From Arthrobacter sp. SO5 (lineage in GTDB: Bacteria; Actinomycetota; Actinomycetes; Actinomycetales; Micrococcaceae): a DNA stretch of 50,528 nt. The notes below the pieces were generated by a model. That model was not told the origin of the DNA. It made no database searches and worked only from the letters and a program-made list of their open reading frames with translations. Numbering within the stretch: the first letter of the stretch is position 1; each line of letters begins with the position of its first letter. This document shows positions 19,070 through 30,480 of this stretch, piece after piece. The position numbers and the translations under genes were made by a program. The stretch spans positions 1 through 50,528 of the forward strand of contig NZ_MQTQ01000027.1 of the NCBI RefSeq assembly GCF_020532805.1, written 5' to 3'.

Positions 19070-20203
19070 CTACAGGACGTCGGTGTCTCCGCTGGCCTTG
19101 AGGGCGTCAACGGCCTGCTTGACGCGCTGCGAGTGTTCCTTGGTGGTGACCAGCAGGGCATCGGGGGTGTCGACGATGACGACGTCCTTGATCCCGATCA
19201 GGGCGATGACGCGCTTGGTATCGGAGACCACGACGCCGCTGGCGTTTTCCGTGAAGACGCGGGCACCCTCGCCGATCACGGTGACGTCATCGACTTCCTT
19301 GGCACTGTTGAGCCGGCCCACCGAGGCAAAGTCCCCGACGTCGTCCCAGCGGAAGGTGCCCGGCACAACCGCGACGTCCCCCGCGGCGGCGGCGGGTTCG
19401 GCCACGGCGTAGTCAATGGCGATCTTGGGCAGGGTCGGCCAGACGCGGGCGGTGACCTCATCGCGCTGCGGGGTGTCCCAGGCCTTGGCGATTTCCTGCA
19501 GCCCGGCGAACAGTTCAGGCTGGTTGGCTTCGAGGTGCTTGAGCATCAGAGACACGGGAGCGACGAACATGCCGGCGTTCCAGACGTACTCGCCGCTGTC
19601 CACGTACTGCTGGGCGACTTCCTCGCTCGGCTTCTCCACGAACTCGACGACCGCCTGGGCGCTCGGGGCGCCGGGCACGTTGAGTTTCTCGCCGGCCCGG
19701 ATATAGCCGAAGCCGGTGGACGGGTGGGTCGGCTTGATGCCGATGGTGACGATCTTGCCGGCGGCGGCCGTGTGGATGGCCTCGCGGACGGCGTCCTGGA
19801 ACAAACCGTCCGGGCTGATGACCTGGTCCGCCGCGAAGGAGCCCATGATGGTGTCCGGGTCCCGCTCGTGCAGGATGGCCGCGGCGAGGCCGATGGCGGC
19901 CCCGGAATCTTTCGGCTCGCTCTCGAGCACGAGGTCGGCGTCCTGCACCTCGGGAAGCTGGCGTGAGACCGCAGCCCGGTGCGCGGTTCCGGTCACGACG
20001 AGGACGCGCTTGCCGGCAAGCGGCTCGAGGCGGTCATAGGTTGCGCGCAGCAACGTGCTGCCCGAACCCGTGAGGTCGTGCAGGAACTTGGGGGCAGCTG
20101 CCCGCGACAGGGGCCAGAGGCGGGTCCCCACACCGCCCGCCGGAATCACCGCAATAAATCGGCTCAGGGGTGAAGCGTGGCTCGTCGAATTGTCAGTACT
20201 CAT
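19070..20203 (-). CDS. manC: Mannose-1-phosphate guanylyltransferase
   Basis: This nucleotidyltransferase (377 residues) makes GDP-mannose from mannose-1-phosphate and GTP for mannosylated glycans. AVIPAGGVGTRLWPLSRAAAPK (nucleotide-binding signature; Lys for phosphate) is at the N terminus, followed by EPKDSGAAIGLAA, FVEKPS and YVWNAGMFV. There is no C-terminal isomerase domain, so it is the monofunctional type. The frame allows GTG 20206, but ATG 20203 lies exactly seven bases after TAAAGT, favouring a leaderless ATG. It is divergent from sdhC. Confidence 0.93.
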   Translation of the reverse strand: MSTDNSTSHASPLSRFIAVIPAGGVGTRLWPLSRAAAPKFLHDLTGSGSTLLRATYDRLEPLAGKRVLVVTGTAHRAAVSRQLPEVQDADLVLESEPKDSGAAIGLAAAILHERDPDTIMGSFAADQVISPDGLFQDAVREAIHTAAAGKIVTIGIKPTHPSTGFGYIRAGEKLNVPGAPSAQAVVEFVEKPSEEVAQQYVDSGEYVWNAGMFVAPVSLMLKHLEANQPELFAGLQEIAKAWDTPQRDEVTARVWPTLPKIAIDYAVAEPAAAAGDVAVVPGTFRWDDVGDFASVGRLNSAKEVDDVTVIGEGARVFTENASGVVVSDTKRVIALIGIKDVVIVDTPDALLVTTKEHSQRVKQAVDALKASGDTDVL

Positions 20204-20210
20204 CACGGCT

Positions 20211-20216
20211 ACTTTA
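20211..20216 (-). promoter_or_regulatory. -10 box for a leaderless manC transcript
   Basis: TAAAGT on the minus strand precedes ATG 20203 by seven bases (GTG 20206 by four). There is no ribosome-binding site. No good -35 hexamer is visible upstream. Confidence 0.6.
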
Positions 20217-20232
20217 GCCGAACGCGGCCCGC

Positions 20233-20250
20233 CGGCCCGTTAACGGGCCG
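20233..20250. promoter_or_regulatory. 18-bp perfect palindrome in the manC–sdhC gap
   Basis: CGGCCCGTTAACGGGCCG is fully symmetrical and lies just upstream of the manC -10 box. There is no T-run, so it is not an obvious terminator. A protein-binding site for manC is possible. Directly after it, an 11-bp unit CCGACACGGGC is repeated twice (20260–20281). Confidence 0.5.
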
Positions 20251-20342
20251 CACACGCGCCCGACACGGGCCCGACACGGGCCCGGGGCGCCCCGCGGACA
20301 CGGAAATGTGGCGTTCGTCTCAAATCCGGGCGAATTCCGCGC

Positions 20343-20357
20343 GGGTGACCGTCACCC
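20343..20357. promoter_or_regulatory. 15-bp palindrome upstream of the sdh promoter
   Basis: GGGTGAC-C-GTCACCC is a perfect inverted repeat ending 13 bases before the sdh -35 box, a position suited to an activator. The half-site resembles GTGA/TCAC of CRP-like sites but the centre is too short for that class. Confidence 0.5.
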
Positions 20358-20370
20358 AGCGGCCGCTGAA

Positions 20371-20399
20371 TTGAATAAGCTGAGAGCGAAGCCTAGATT
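20371..20399 (+). promoter_or_regulatory. sdhCDAB promoter
   Basis: TTGAAT (20371–20376), a 17-bp spacer and TAGATT (20394–20399) form a good sigma-70-type promoter. The expected transcription start is near 20406, giving a leader of about 84 nt before sdhC. Confidence 0.7.
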
Positions 20400-20406
20400 T
20401 AGGCTT
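20389..20406. promoter_or_regulatory. Inverted repeat covering the sdh -10 box
   Basis: AAGCCTA-GATT-TAGGCTT has perfect seven-base arms and a four-base centre; the -10 hexamer spans the left arm and the centre. A protein bound here would block RNA polymerase. The half-sites do not match the DtxR/IdeR arrangement. The regulator is unknown. Confidence 0.65.
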
Positions 20407-20489
20407 ACGTTTATGAGTGCTCTCGCAGCAGGCGTTCCCCCCGCGTGGATCCCATGCCAGCGCCGCTGTGTTGCAGGGAGGTTTATTCA

Positions 20490-20870
20490 GTGCCGACAAA
20501 ACCAGCTGGCACCTTGTACCGCGGCCGTGAAGGCATGTGGTCCTGGGTTGGACACCGCATTACCGGTGTAGTGATCTTTTTCTTCTTGTTGGTCCATGTG
20601 CTGGACACCTCATTGGTGCGCGTGTCGCCCGAGGCCTACAACGCCGTGATCAGCTCCTACAAGAACCCCCTCATGGCCCTGGGTGAAACGGGCCTTGTCG
20701 CAGCGATCGTGTTCCACGCCTTCAACGGCCTGCGGATCATCGCCGTCGACTTCTGGAAGAAGGGCGCGAAGTACCAGCGCCAGATGCTGTGGACGGTTCT
20801 GGCCCTCTGGGTCGTCGTCATGGTGGGCTTCTCCATCCGCCACCTTTCCCTCGCCTTCGGAGGCCACTAA
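20490..20870 (+). CDS. sdhC: Succinate dehydrogenase cytochrome b556 subunit
   Basis: This membrane anchor (126 residues) of respiratory complex II has three helices. GTG 20490 is chosen because GGGAGG lies eight bases upstream; an in-frame ATG at 20445 has no such site. TLYRGREGMWSWVGHRITG is the family N-terminal motif, and His in VFHAFNGLRII is the likely haem ligand. It is the first gene of sdhCDAB. Confidence 0.95.
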   Translation: MPTKPAGTLYRGREGMWSWVGHRITGVVIFFFLLVHVLDTSLVRVSPEAYNAVISSYKNPLMALGETGLVAAIVFHAFNGLRIIAVDFWKKGAKYQRQMLWTVLALWVVVMVGFSIRHLSLAFGGH

Positions 20871-20873
20871 GCC

Positions 20874-21359
20874 ATGAGTGCAACTGAAATCCAGAGCCCC
20901 CGCAGCGCCGCGAAGGTCGGCAGCGACCGGATTGCTCCGCAGTACCGCCGCAACGGTGCCTCCAAGGGCAACTTCGAAATGATCGCCTGGCTTTTCATGC
21001 GGCTCTCCGGCGTCGTCCTGGTAGTCCTGATCTTCGGCCACCTGACCGTCAACCTGCTCGTGGGCGAGGGCATCCACGCCATCGACTTCGGCTTCGTGGC
21101 CGGCAAGTGGGCCGACCCGTTCTGGCAGGTCTGGGATCTGGCCATGCTGTGGCTGGCCATGTTGCACGGCACCAACGGTGTCCGCACGATCATCAACGAC
21201 TACGCCGAAAAGGACGCGACCCGTCTTTGGCTCAAGATCGTGCTCTACGCTGCCACCACCGTCATCATCGTCCTGGGCACCATGGTCATCTTCACCTTTG
21301 ACCCGTGCCCCATGGTCAACGGTGTCCCGCTGCCCGGCGGCTTCTGCCCCGCGCCGTAG
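20874..21359 (+). CDS. sdhD: Succinate dehydrogenase hydrophobic anchor subunit
   Basis: This second anchor (161 residues) starts at ATG 20874, three bases after the sdhC stop. Three helices follow a polar N terminus of about 35 residues. RLSGVVLVVLIFGHLTVNLL contains the probable haem-ligand His; MLHGTNGVRTIINDY is the typical second motif. It helps form the quinone site with SdhC and SdhB. Confidence 0.93.
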   Translation: MSATEIQSPRSAAKVGSDRIAPQYRRNGASKGNFEMIAWLFMRLSGVVLVVLIFGHLTVNLLVGEGIHAIDFGFVAGKWADPFWQVWDLAMLWLAMLHGTNGVRTIINDYAEKDATRLWLKIVLYAATTVIIVLGTMVIFTFDPCPMVNGVPLPGGFCPAP

Positions 21360-21447
21360 CGGCACTAAGCACTTCACGAGATTTCACGGGGCAGGCTCCG
21401 CCGCCGCGTGTGTTGTATAACGAATTTTGAGAGAAAGAGCGTCTGGT

Positions 21448-23256
<1,809 letters not shown>

Positions 23257-23257
23257 G

Positions 23258-24040
23258 ATGACCGCTGAACTCGCTGAGCCAGCCTCCAAGATCGAACTCC
23301 CGGCCCACATAGGCGGCGGCGGGGACATCCCGTCCTTCGACGTGCACCTGCGGGTGCGACGCTACAACCCGGAGGTCTCCGACGAGTCCACCTGGGATGA
23401 CTTCCATGTGACCATGTACGGCACGGACCGTGTCCTGGACGCCCTGCACAAGGTCAAGTGGGAAATCGACGGCAGCGTCTCCTTCCGCCGGTCCTGCGCG
23501 CACGGTGTCTGCGGTTCCGATGCCATGCGCATCAACGGCCGCAACCGCCTCGCCTGTAAGACCCTGCTGAAGGACCTGGACACGTCCAAGCCCATCACGG
23601 TCGAGCCGATCAAGGGCCTCCCGGTGGAGAAGGACCTGATCGTGGACATGGAACCGTTCTTCCAGTCCTTCCGCGAGGTCATGCCGTTCCTGATCAACCG
23701 GGGTCACGAGCCGACCAAGGAACGCCTGCAGTCCGCCGAGGACCGCGAGCGGTTCGATGACACCACCAAGTGCATCCTCTGCGCCGCGTGCACCTCGTCC
23801 TGCCCGGTGTTCTGGACCGACGGCCAGTACTTCGGCCCGGCCGCCATCGTGAACGCCCACCGGTTCATCTTCGACTCCCGTGACGACGCCGGCGACATGC
23901 GCCTGGAGATCCTTAACGACAAGGAAGGCGTGTGGCGCTGCCGCACCACCTTCAACTGCACCGAAGCATGCCCGCGCGGCATCCAGGTCACGCAGGCGAT
24001 CGCCGAGGTCAAGCAGGCCATTCTGTCCCGCAAGATCTAG
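23258..24040 (+). CDS. sdhB: Succinate dehydrogenase iron-sulfur subunit
   Basis: This electron-transfer subunit (260 residues) starts one base after the sdhA stop. The cysteines for the [2Fe-2S] cluster lie in SCAHGVCGSDAM and NRLAC; those for the [4Fe-4S] and [3Fe-4S] clusters lie in CILCAACTSSCP and FNCTEACPRGI. Length and cluster pattern are standard. Confidence 0.98.
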   Translation: MTAELAEPASKIELPAHIGGGGDIPSFDVHLRVRRYNPEVSDESTWDDFHVTMYGTDRVLDALHKVKWEIDGSVSFRRSCAHGVCGSDAMRINGRNRLACKTLLKDLDTSKPITVEPIKGLPVEKDLIVDMEPFFQSFREVMPFLINRGHEPTKERLQSAEDRERFDDTTKCILCAACTSSCPVFWTDGQYFGPAAIVNAHRFIFDSRDDAGDMRLEILNDKEGVWRCRTTFNCTEACPRGIQVTQAIAEVKQAILSRKI

Positions 24041-24061
24041 CAACCGCTCTCTCCAAGTAGC

Positions 24062-24107
24062 ACGACGACGGCGCCTCTCACCTTTCAGGTGGGGGCGCCG
24101 TCGTCGT
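24062..24107 (+). terminator. Large hairpin after sdhB
   Basis: The perfect 14-base arms ACGACGACGGCGCC / GGCGCCGTCGTCGT enclose an inner stem CACCT/AGGTG with a three-base loop. The tail is not T-rich, so it may act as a transcript 3' end stabiliser as much as a terminator. It lies 21 bases after the sdhB stop. Confidence 0.65.
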
Positions 24108-24130
24108 ATCTCCCGTCTCGAAAGGTCCAC

Positions 24131-24895
24131 GTGTCCCGCTCCGAAAAAGTCTCCTTCCAGGGTTCCACCGGGGAAATCCTCTCCGGCGTCGTCGACGTCC
24201 CGGTGGGGCCGGTGAAGGGCTGGGGAGTGTTCTCCCATGGCTTCACGCTGGGAAAGGACAGCCCCTCGGCGTCGCGCATGTGCAAGGAGCTGGCGGACAA
24301 CGGGGTGGGCATGCTCCGCTTCGACAACCTCGGCCTCGGCGAATCCGCAGGCTCGTGGTCCGAGGGCTCCTTCAGCCACAAGGTGGCGGACACCGTGAAG
24401 GCCGCCGAGTTCATGCGGGAGTCGGGCCGGCCGGTCTCCCTACTCGTGGGCCATTCCTTTGGCGGTGCCGCGGTACTGGCGGCCGCCCGGGAGATCCCGG
24501 ACCTCGACGCCGTGGCCACGGTGGGCGCGCCGTTTTCGCCCAAGCATGTGGCCCACGTGTTCGATGCGGCGCTGGACCGGATCCTTAGCGAGGGAAGTGC
24601 GGAAGTTGACTTGGGCGGCAAGCGTGTGGAGATCCGGCGGCACTTCATTGAAGACCTCGAGAAGGCGGATCTCACGGACTGCATCAAGGGCCTGCACAAA
24701 CCGCTCATGGTGCTCCACTCCCCCACGGACAACACGGTGGGGATTGAGAACGCAAGCACGATCTTCCAGACGGCCCGGCACCCGCGCAGCTTCGTGTCCC
24801 TCGAGGGCAGCGACCACCTGCTGACCGGGAAGGGCCAAGCGGCCCGGGCGGCGAAGATTATTTCGGCGTGGGCCGATCAATACCTCGACGCCTGA
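24131..24895 (+). CDS. Alpha/beta hydrolase (OsmC-associated hydrolase type)
   Basis: This serine hydrolase (254 residues) has the triad Ser109 (GHSFGG), Asp200 (SPTDNTVGIEN) and His229 (EGSDHLL), with HGFTLGKDSPSAS forming the oxyanion side. Start is GTG 24131 behind GAAAGG; the frame is open upstream into the sdhB hairpin, which I exclude. Proteins of this form often occur fused to, or as the N-terminal half of, OsmC domains; no OsmC domain follows here. The 3' end overlaps the convergent membrane gene by 38 bases. Substrate is unknown. Confidence 0.88.
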   Translation: MSRSEKVSFQGSTGEILSGVVDVPVGPVKGWGVFSHGFTLGKDSPSASRMCKELADNGVGMLRFDNLGLGESAGSWSEGSFSHKVADTVKAAEFMRESGRPVSLLVGHSFGGAAVLAAAREIPDLDAVATVGAPFSPKHVAHVFDAALDRILSEGSAEVDLGGKRVEIRRHFIEDLEKADLTDCIKGLHKPLMVLHSPTDNTVGIENASTIFQTARHPRSFVSLEGSDHLLTGKGQAARAAKIISAWADQYLDA

Positions 24896-26024
24896 ACGCG
24901 GCGGCGACGGGCCTCCTCCGGGCCCGGGGCTCCACGGGGGTCTTGCCCGGCTGGACCTTGCGGGCGCCCCACCCGGTCTTCGTGGCAGCGGGCTCACTCG
25001 CGAGGTCCTGTTCCCGGATCGCGACCCAGGCTGCGCAGATCACGTAGACCTGGCTGACCAGGTTGAACCAGATCAGCAGGCCGATAATGATCGCAAAGGG
25101 CGCCAGGATGGGGTTCTTCCCCGCACTGGCCAGCAGCTGGGTGCTGAAAATCTGCAGCACCGTGGTGCCCACCGCGGCGAGGATGGTCCCTTCAAGCAGT
25201 GAGCGCCGGGCCGGTTTAAGCCCCGCGGCCACCCGGAACATGATCAGGGCGGTGCCCCAGCCGAGCAGCAGCGGCACGAGGATCGTGACGGAGGTCGTCA
25301 GGGGCCCGGCCAGCAACGGATCGAGCCTGAGCTGTTCGGTCACCCAGCCCGCCGCCGTGCCGAACACCAGCGAGGCTGCCGCGCTGATCACGAGGGCCAC
25401 GCCGAGCAGGAGCAGGGTGCCGACGTCGCGCAGTATCTGCAGGACCGGGTTCATTCCCCGCGGTCCGAGCTGCATCATGCCGCGCACGCCGTCGCGGACG
25501 CCGCTGATCCAGCCCAGGGACGTAAAGACCGTCACCACGGCGGCGATCGCGGCGGCCCAGCCGAGGCTGGCGGGGTTCAGCAGCTCGTAGGGATCCACCA
25601 GCCCCTCGCTGCCGTCGACCTTCAGGAGGCCGGGCGCGGTCACGGCCACGCTCTTGATAATTTGGTCAAGCAGGGCAGGCTGCCCGCTGAGGAACAGGCC
25701 GGCCAGGGAGAATCCGGTAGCCAGGAGGCCCGTAATGGAGAAGAACATCCTGAACCCGATGCCGGCGCTCATCAGCGGGCCATGCTGGCGGCCGTAGTGC
25801 TGGAAGGCGCGCAGGGGCAACAGCGTGTTCAGCCGTGCCAGCAGCCACGCCACCATCGCCATCAGCGACGCCATTCTCCCGCCGCCTGAGCGCCGAACGC
25901 GGCCCCAGTCCACCCTCTTCCGGATGACTTCCAGTTTCAGTCCGGCCAGATCGGTGGGAAGTGGCGGCTTAGCCGGCGCCTGCGGTGCCGTCCTGGCCTC
26001 TGTCGTGGTGAGGTTCGGTCCCAA
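24858..26024 (-). CDS. YihY/BrkB family inner membrane protein
   Basis: This is a multi-pass membrane protein (about 388 residues) of the family once misnamed ribonuclease BN. Conserved features include the region FRMFFSITGLLATGF, SLGWISGVRDGVRGMM, and the last-helix segment PFAIIIGLLIWFNLVSQVY followed by a basic tail. I prefer TTG 26024, which follows GGAAG by nine bases; TTG 26030 is also possible and ATG 25877 is a shorter option. The 5' end overlaps the phosphoesterase gene by 56 bases. Function of the family is unclear. Confidence 0.85.
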   Translation of the reverse strand: MGPNLTTTEARTAPQAPAKPPLPTDLAGLKLEVIRKRVDWGRVRRSGGGRMASLMAMVAWLLARLNTLLPLRAFQHYGRQHGPLMSAGIGFRMFFSITGLLATGFSLAGLFLSGQPALLDQIIKSVAVTAPGLLKVDGSEGLVDPYELLNPASLGWAAAIAAVVTVFTSLGWISGVRDGVRGMMQLGPRGMNPVLQILRDVGTLLLLGVALVISAAASLVFGTAAGWVTEQLRLDPLLAGPLTTSVTILVPLLLGWGTALIMFRVAAGLKPARRSLLEGTILAAVGTTVLQIFSTQLLASAGKNPILAPFAIIIGLLIWFNLVSQVYVICAAWVAIREQDLASEPAATKTGWGARKVQPGKTPVEPRARRRPVAAAFRRRGIDRPTPK

Positions 26025-26640
26025 AATCAAGTTCTTCCCGTAGCTGCCAAATGCCGTTGTCGTCGTGCTCGTAAAGTCCCATGCTAGCGACCGGGAACGT
26101 GGCCCTGTAATCCCTGAGCACCGTTTCGGCCTCGTCGAGGCTTTCCGGGGCAACGTCGTGGGCGACGGTGACGTGCGGGTGGTAGGAAAACTGGAGATCA
26201 CGTTCCAGGGGCCCGGTCTGCAGCTGCTGGTGCAGGCTGACGCAGTCGCCAAAGCCGTCTTCGACATTGAGGAAGACCACCGGAGAGACCGGCCTGAAGG
26301 ATCCGGTGCCAGCAATGGTGACCGTGAACGGCTTCTGCCGGCGCGCGACCTCGCGCACATGGTTGCGCGTAGCCTCCCAGTCCTGGGTCATGGTGGTGGT
26401 CACGAGCGTGATGTGCGCCGGGACGACGCCGGCCATCGGGTCGCCAAACGAGGCCCGCCAGCGCTGAAGCTCCTCGGCGATCTCGGCCGGGAATCCAAGA
26501 ATGACGCCGATGCCGATGCCTTCGCTGCGCTGTCCGTACTTCGAGTGCGCTTGCGTCTGCGTCTGCGCGGCAGCTTTGCTGCCGGCACGCGCGGTGACGC
26601 GCTGTGGCTCGTGAGCGGCGACTCTGCTGACGGAAGCCAT
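25969..26640 (-). CDS. 2'-5' RNA ligase / 2H phosphoesterase family protein
   Basis: This protein (223 residues) carries the two HxT motifs of the 2H superfamily: His76-Ile-Thr in PAHITLV and His156-Val-Thr in YHPHVTVAH. Members act on cyclic phosphodiesters such as RNA 2',3'-cyclic ends. Residues 1–40 are Ala/Gln/Thr-rich and not part of the fold. Start ATG 26640 lies four bases after the trpS stop, without a strong ribosome-binding site, so coupling to trpS is likely. Confidence 0.88.
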   Translation of the reverse strand: MASVSRVAAHEPQRVTARAGSKAAAQTQTQAHSKYGQRSEGIGIGVILGFPAEIAEELQRWRASFGDPMAGVVPAHITLVTTTMTQDWEATRNHVREVARRQKPFTVTIAGTGSFRPVSPVVFLNVEDGFGDCVSLHQQLQTGPLERDLQFSYHPHVTVAHDVAPESLDEAETVLRDYRATFPVASMGLYEHDDNGIWQLREELDFGTEPHHDRGQDGTAGAG

Positions 26641-26644
26641 CGCT

Positions 26645-28599
<1,955 letters not shown>

Positions 28600-28600
28600 T

Positions 28601-29176
28601 CTAGTCGATGACGGTTCCGGTGACGGGCTCGTCGGTATCGCCCGAGGACCTGATCATGCCCCGCGCATTGGTGGCGGTGATCTCAATGGTCTCCAGCGCC
28701 CGGCGGATCGTGTCCTGGTCCGAGGCGGCGCCCTTGGCGCGCTCCTGCTCCACGACGCGGACCTGCACCTGCACGATCTTGAACGAGTGGTCCAGCTTCA
28801 GGTCGCGGACCTCGTCGGCGTCCCGGCGCACCGTCACCGTGCGGACGCCGTCGGAGTCGCTAGTGACCGACGACGGCGCCCGGCCGGTTGCCGCGTTGAA
28901 GGCGTTCTGCGCTTCCGTGAGCTTGGCGCCGGCCTTCCTGGCCGCCTTCTGGATGCTGAAGACGACATAGGCAGCCAGGGCCAGCCAGAAGCCGGCGATG
29001 ATCGCGACGACCCACCCGACGACGTCGTTCTGGTTCGCCGCGAAGATCACCGCGACGACGAACGCGACGATGAAGACCATCATTCCTGGTCCGCTGACGC
29101 GGAACATCGAGAACTTGGCGGTGCCGGAGGTGTTCGCGGACGGCTTGGAAGACGCGGAGTTGCCCAGAGATTGCAT
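28601..29176 (-). CDS. Two-helix membrane protein of unknown function
   Basis: The 191-residue product has two hydrophobic segments at about residues 31–48 (PGMMVFIVAFVVAVIFAA) and 53–72, followed by a charged cytoplasmic domain rich in Glu, Asp, Arg and Val that looks beta/alpha. Start is ATG 29176. It is followed one base later by xthA, so the two are probably co-translated. I do not recognise a named family. Confidence 0.75.
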   Translation of the reverse strand: MQSLGNSASSKPSANTSGTAKFSMFRVSGPGMMVFIVAFVVAVIFAANQNDVVGWVVAIIAGFWLALAAYVVFSIQKAARKAGAKLTEAQNAFNAATGRAPSSVTSDSDGVRTVTVRRDADEVRDLKLDHSFKIVQVQVRVVEQERAKGAASDQDTIRRALETIEITATNARGMIRSSGDTDEPVTGTVID

Positions 29177-29221
29177 TCCCCCATTATGGCAAACCCCCCG
29201 CAGCGCGGCGGCCCGCTTCCA

Positions 29222-29278
29222 CCCGGGGCGAACGTTCCGCCCCGGGCTTGGATCAGGAACGTCGGATCAGGAACGTCG
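29222..29278. repeat. GC hairpin and 14-bp tandem duplication after the VOC gene
   Basis: CCCGGGGCG and CGCCCCGGG (29222–29230 and 29238–29246) pair around a seven-base loop AACGTTC. Next to it GATCAGGAACGTCG is repeated exactly twice (29251–29264, 29265–29278), ending just before the VOC stop at 29281. No T-run follows on the minus strand. Confidence 0.7.
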
Positions 29279-29280
29279 GC

Positions 29281-29637
29281 TCAGGACAGGACCAAACAGA
29301 AGGGGTGGCCGCTCGGGTCCGTGTACACCCGGAAGGACTTTCCGCCACCCGGGAGGCGCGTGGCGCCGAGCCGGAGGACTTCAGCCTCGCCTGCGTCGAG
29401 GTCACCGACTTTCACATCCACATGCATCTGCTGCGGATGCCCGGCATCGGGCCACTGCGGCCGGACCAGCCGGTCCACGCGCTGGAATGCGACGGCGGGA
29501 CGGTCGGCGGCGTCGCCGATCGAAATCCAGTCCGCGTCCTCCTGCACCCGGATCATGCCCAGGAGCTCCTGGTAGAAGCCTGCGAGCCTGTCCGGATCCT
29601 CGCAGTCGATCACGAGTGCGTGCCATGTTCCGATCAC
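29281..29637 (-). CDS. VOC / glyoxalase-bleomycin resistance family protein
   Basis: This is a small protein (118 residues) of the vicinal oxygen chelate fold: HALVIDCEDPDRLAGFYQELLGM at the N terminus, QMHVDVKVGDLDAGEAEVLRLGA in the middle and YTDPSGHPFCLVL at the C terminus. Start is GTG 29637, nine bases after the exporter permease stop, so it is probably in that operon. Such proteins include glyoxalases, dioxygenases and antibiotic-binding resistance proteins; the actual role is unknown. Confidence 0.88.
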   Translation of the reverse strand: MIGTWHALVIDCEDPDRLAGFYQELLGMIRVQEDADWISIGDAADRPAVAFQRVDRLVRPQWPDAGHPQQMHVDVKVGDLDAGEAEVLRLGATRLPGGGKSFRVYTDPSGHPFCLVLS

Positions 29638-29646
29638 GGGATCTCC

Positions 29647-30480
29647 TTATTTGAGGAACAGCCGGCGGAGCCGGCCGGTGGTGAGCAGCAGGCCGCAGGC
29701 GATCATGACGAGGTAGTAGCCGATGTGCACCGCCGTCGCCGGGGTGAAGGCTCCCACGCTGATCTGCCGGAGCAGCTCCACGCCGTGCCACAGCGGCATG
29801 GCCTGGATGAACCACTGGATGTACTGCGGGTACACGCTCAGCGGATAGAACGTGGCGCTGAACAGGAACATCGGCAGCATCACGAAGTTGATCCAGTCCA
29901 TCTGCTGGAACGTCTTCATGAAGCTCGTGATGCCCATGCCGAAGCTCGCGAAACCGAACGCGATCAGCACCGCGGCCGGGATCATGAGGACGGCCCACGG
30001 CGTGGCGATCAGCCCCATGACGCCCATCACGGCGGTGAAGCCGGTGGCGTACATCAAGCCGCGCAGCAGGGCCAGGAAGATCTCCCCCATGGCGACGTCC
30101 AGCGGCCCCAGCGAGGTGTACAGCATGCCCTGGTACAGCTTGGCGAAGTTCATCTTGAAGAAGACGTTCCACGTGGAGTCGTAGACGGCGCCGTTCATGG
30201 CGGAGACGGCCAGCAGCGCCGGGGCGATGTAGGCGGCGTAGGAAATCTCCGCTCCGCCGGGGCCCTGCACCGAGCCGACGATCGGCCCCAGGCCCACACC
30301 CATGGCAATCAGGTACAGCACGGGTTCAAAGAAGCCGGAGAGCATGACCATCCAGTTACTGCTCTTGGTGGCCATCAGCCCGCGGGCGATCACGGCCCGG
30401 ACGTTCCGGGAGTAGAGCGGCCCGAACTTCCGGTTGCGTGCGGCCTCCGTGGCGCTGTGGCTAGTGGTGACGGCGCTCAT
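29647..30480 (-). CDS. ABC-2 type exporter permease (second)
   Basis: This is a six-helix permease (277 residues) of the ABC-2/DrrB–NodJ type. MLSGFFEPVLYLIAMGVGLG and FGMGITSFMKTFQQMDWINF are recognisable. Start is ATG 30480, overlapping the preceding permease by four bases (ATGA). It should form a heterodimer with 30477–31328. Confidence 0.9.
   Translation of the reverse strand: MSAVTTSHSATEAARNRKFGPLYSRNVRAVIARGLMATKSSNWMVMLSGFFEPVLYLIAMGVGLGPIVGSVQGPGGAEISYAAYIAPALLAVSAMNGAVYDSTWNVFFKMNFAKLYQGMLYTSLGPLDVAMGEIFLALLRGLMYATGFTAVMGVMGLIATPWAVLMIPAAVLIAFGFASFGMGITSFMKTFQQMDWINFVMLPMFLFSATFYPLSVYPQYIQWFIQAMPLWHGVELLRQISVGAFTPATAVHIGYYLVMIACGLLLTTGRLRRLFLK

Noticed and set aside
20343..20357. 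CRP/GlxR binding site
   Set aside because: GTGA and TCAC are present, but they are separated by only three bases instead of the six expected for that class.
20389..20406. DtxR/IdeR iron box at the sdh promoter
   Set aside because: The iron-box consensus has inward TTAGG/CCTAA half-sites with a one-base centre; here the half-sites are AAGCCTA/TAGGCTT around four bases.
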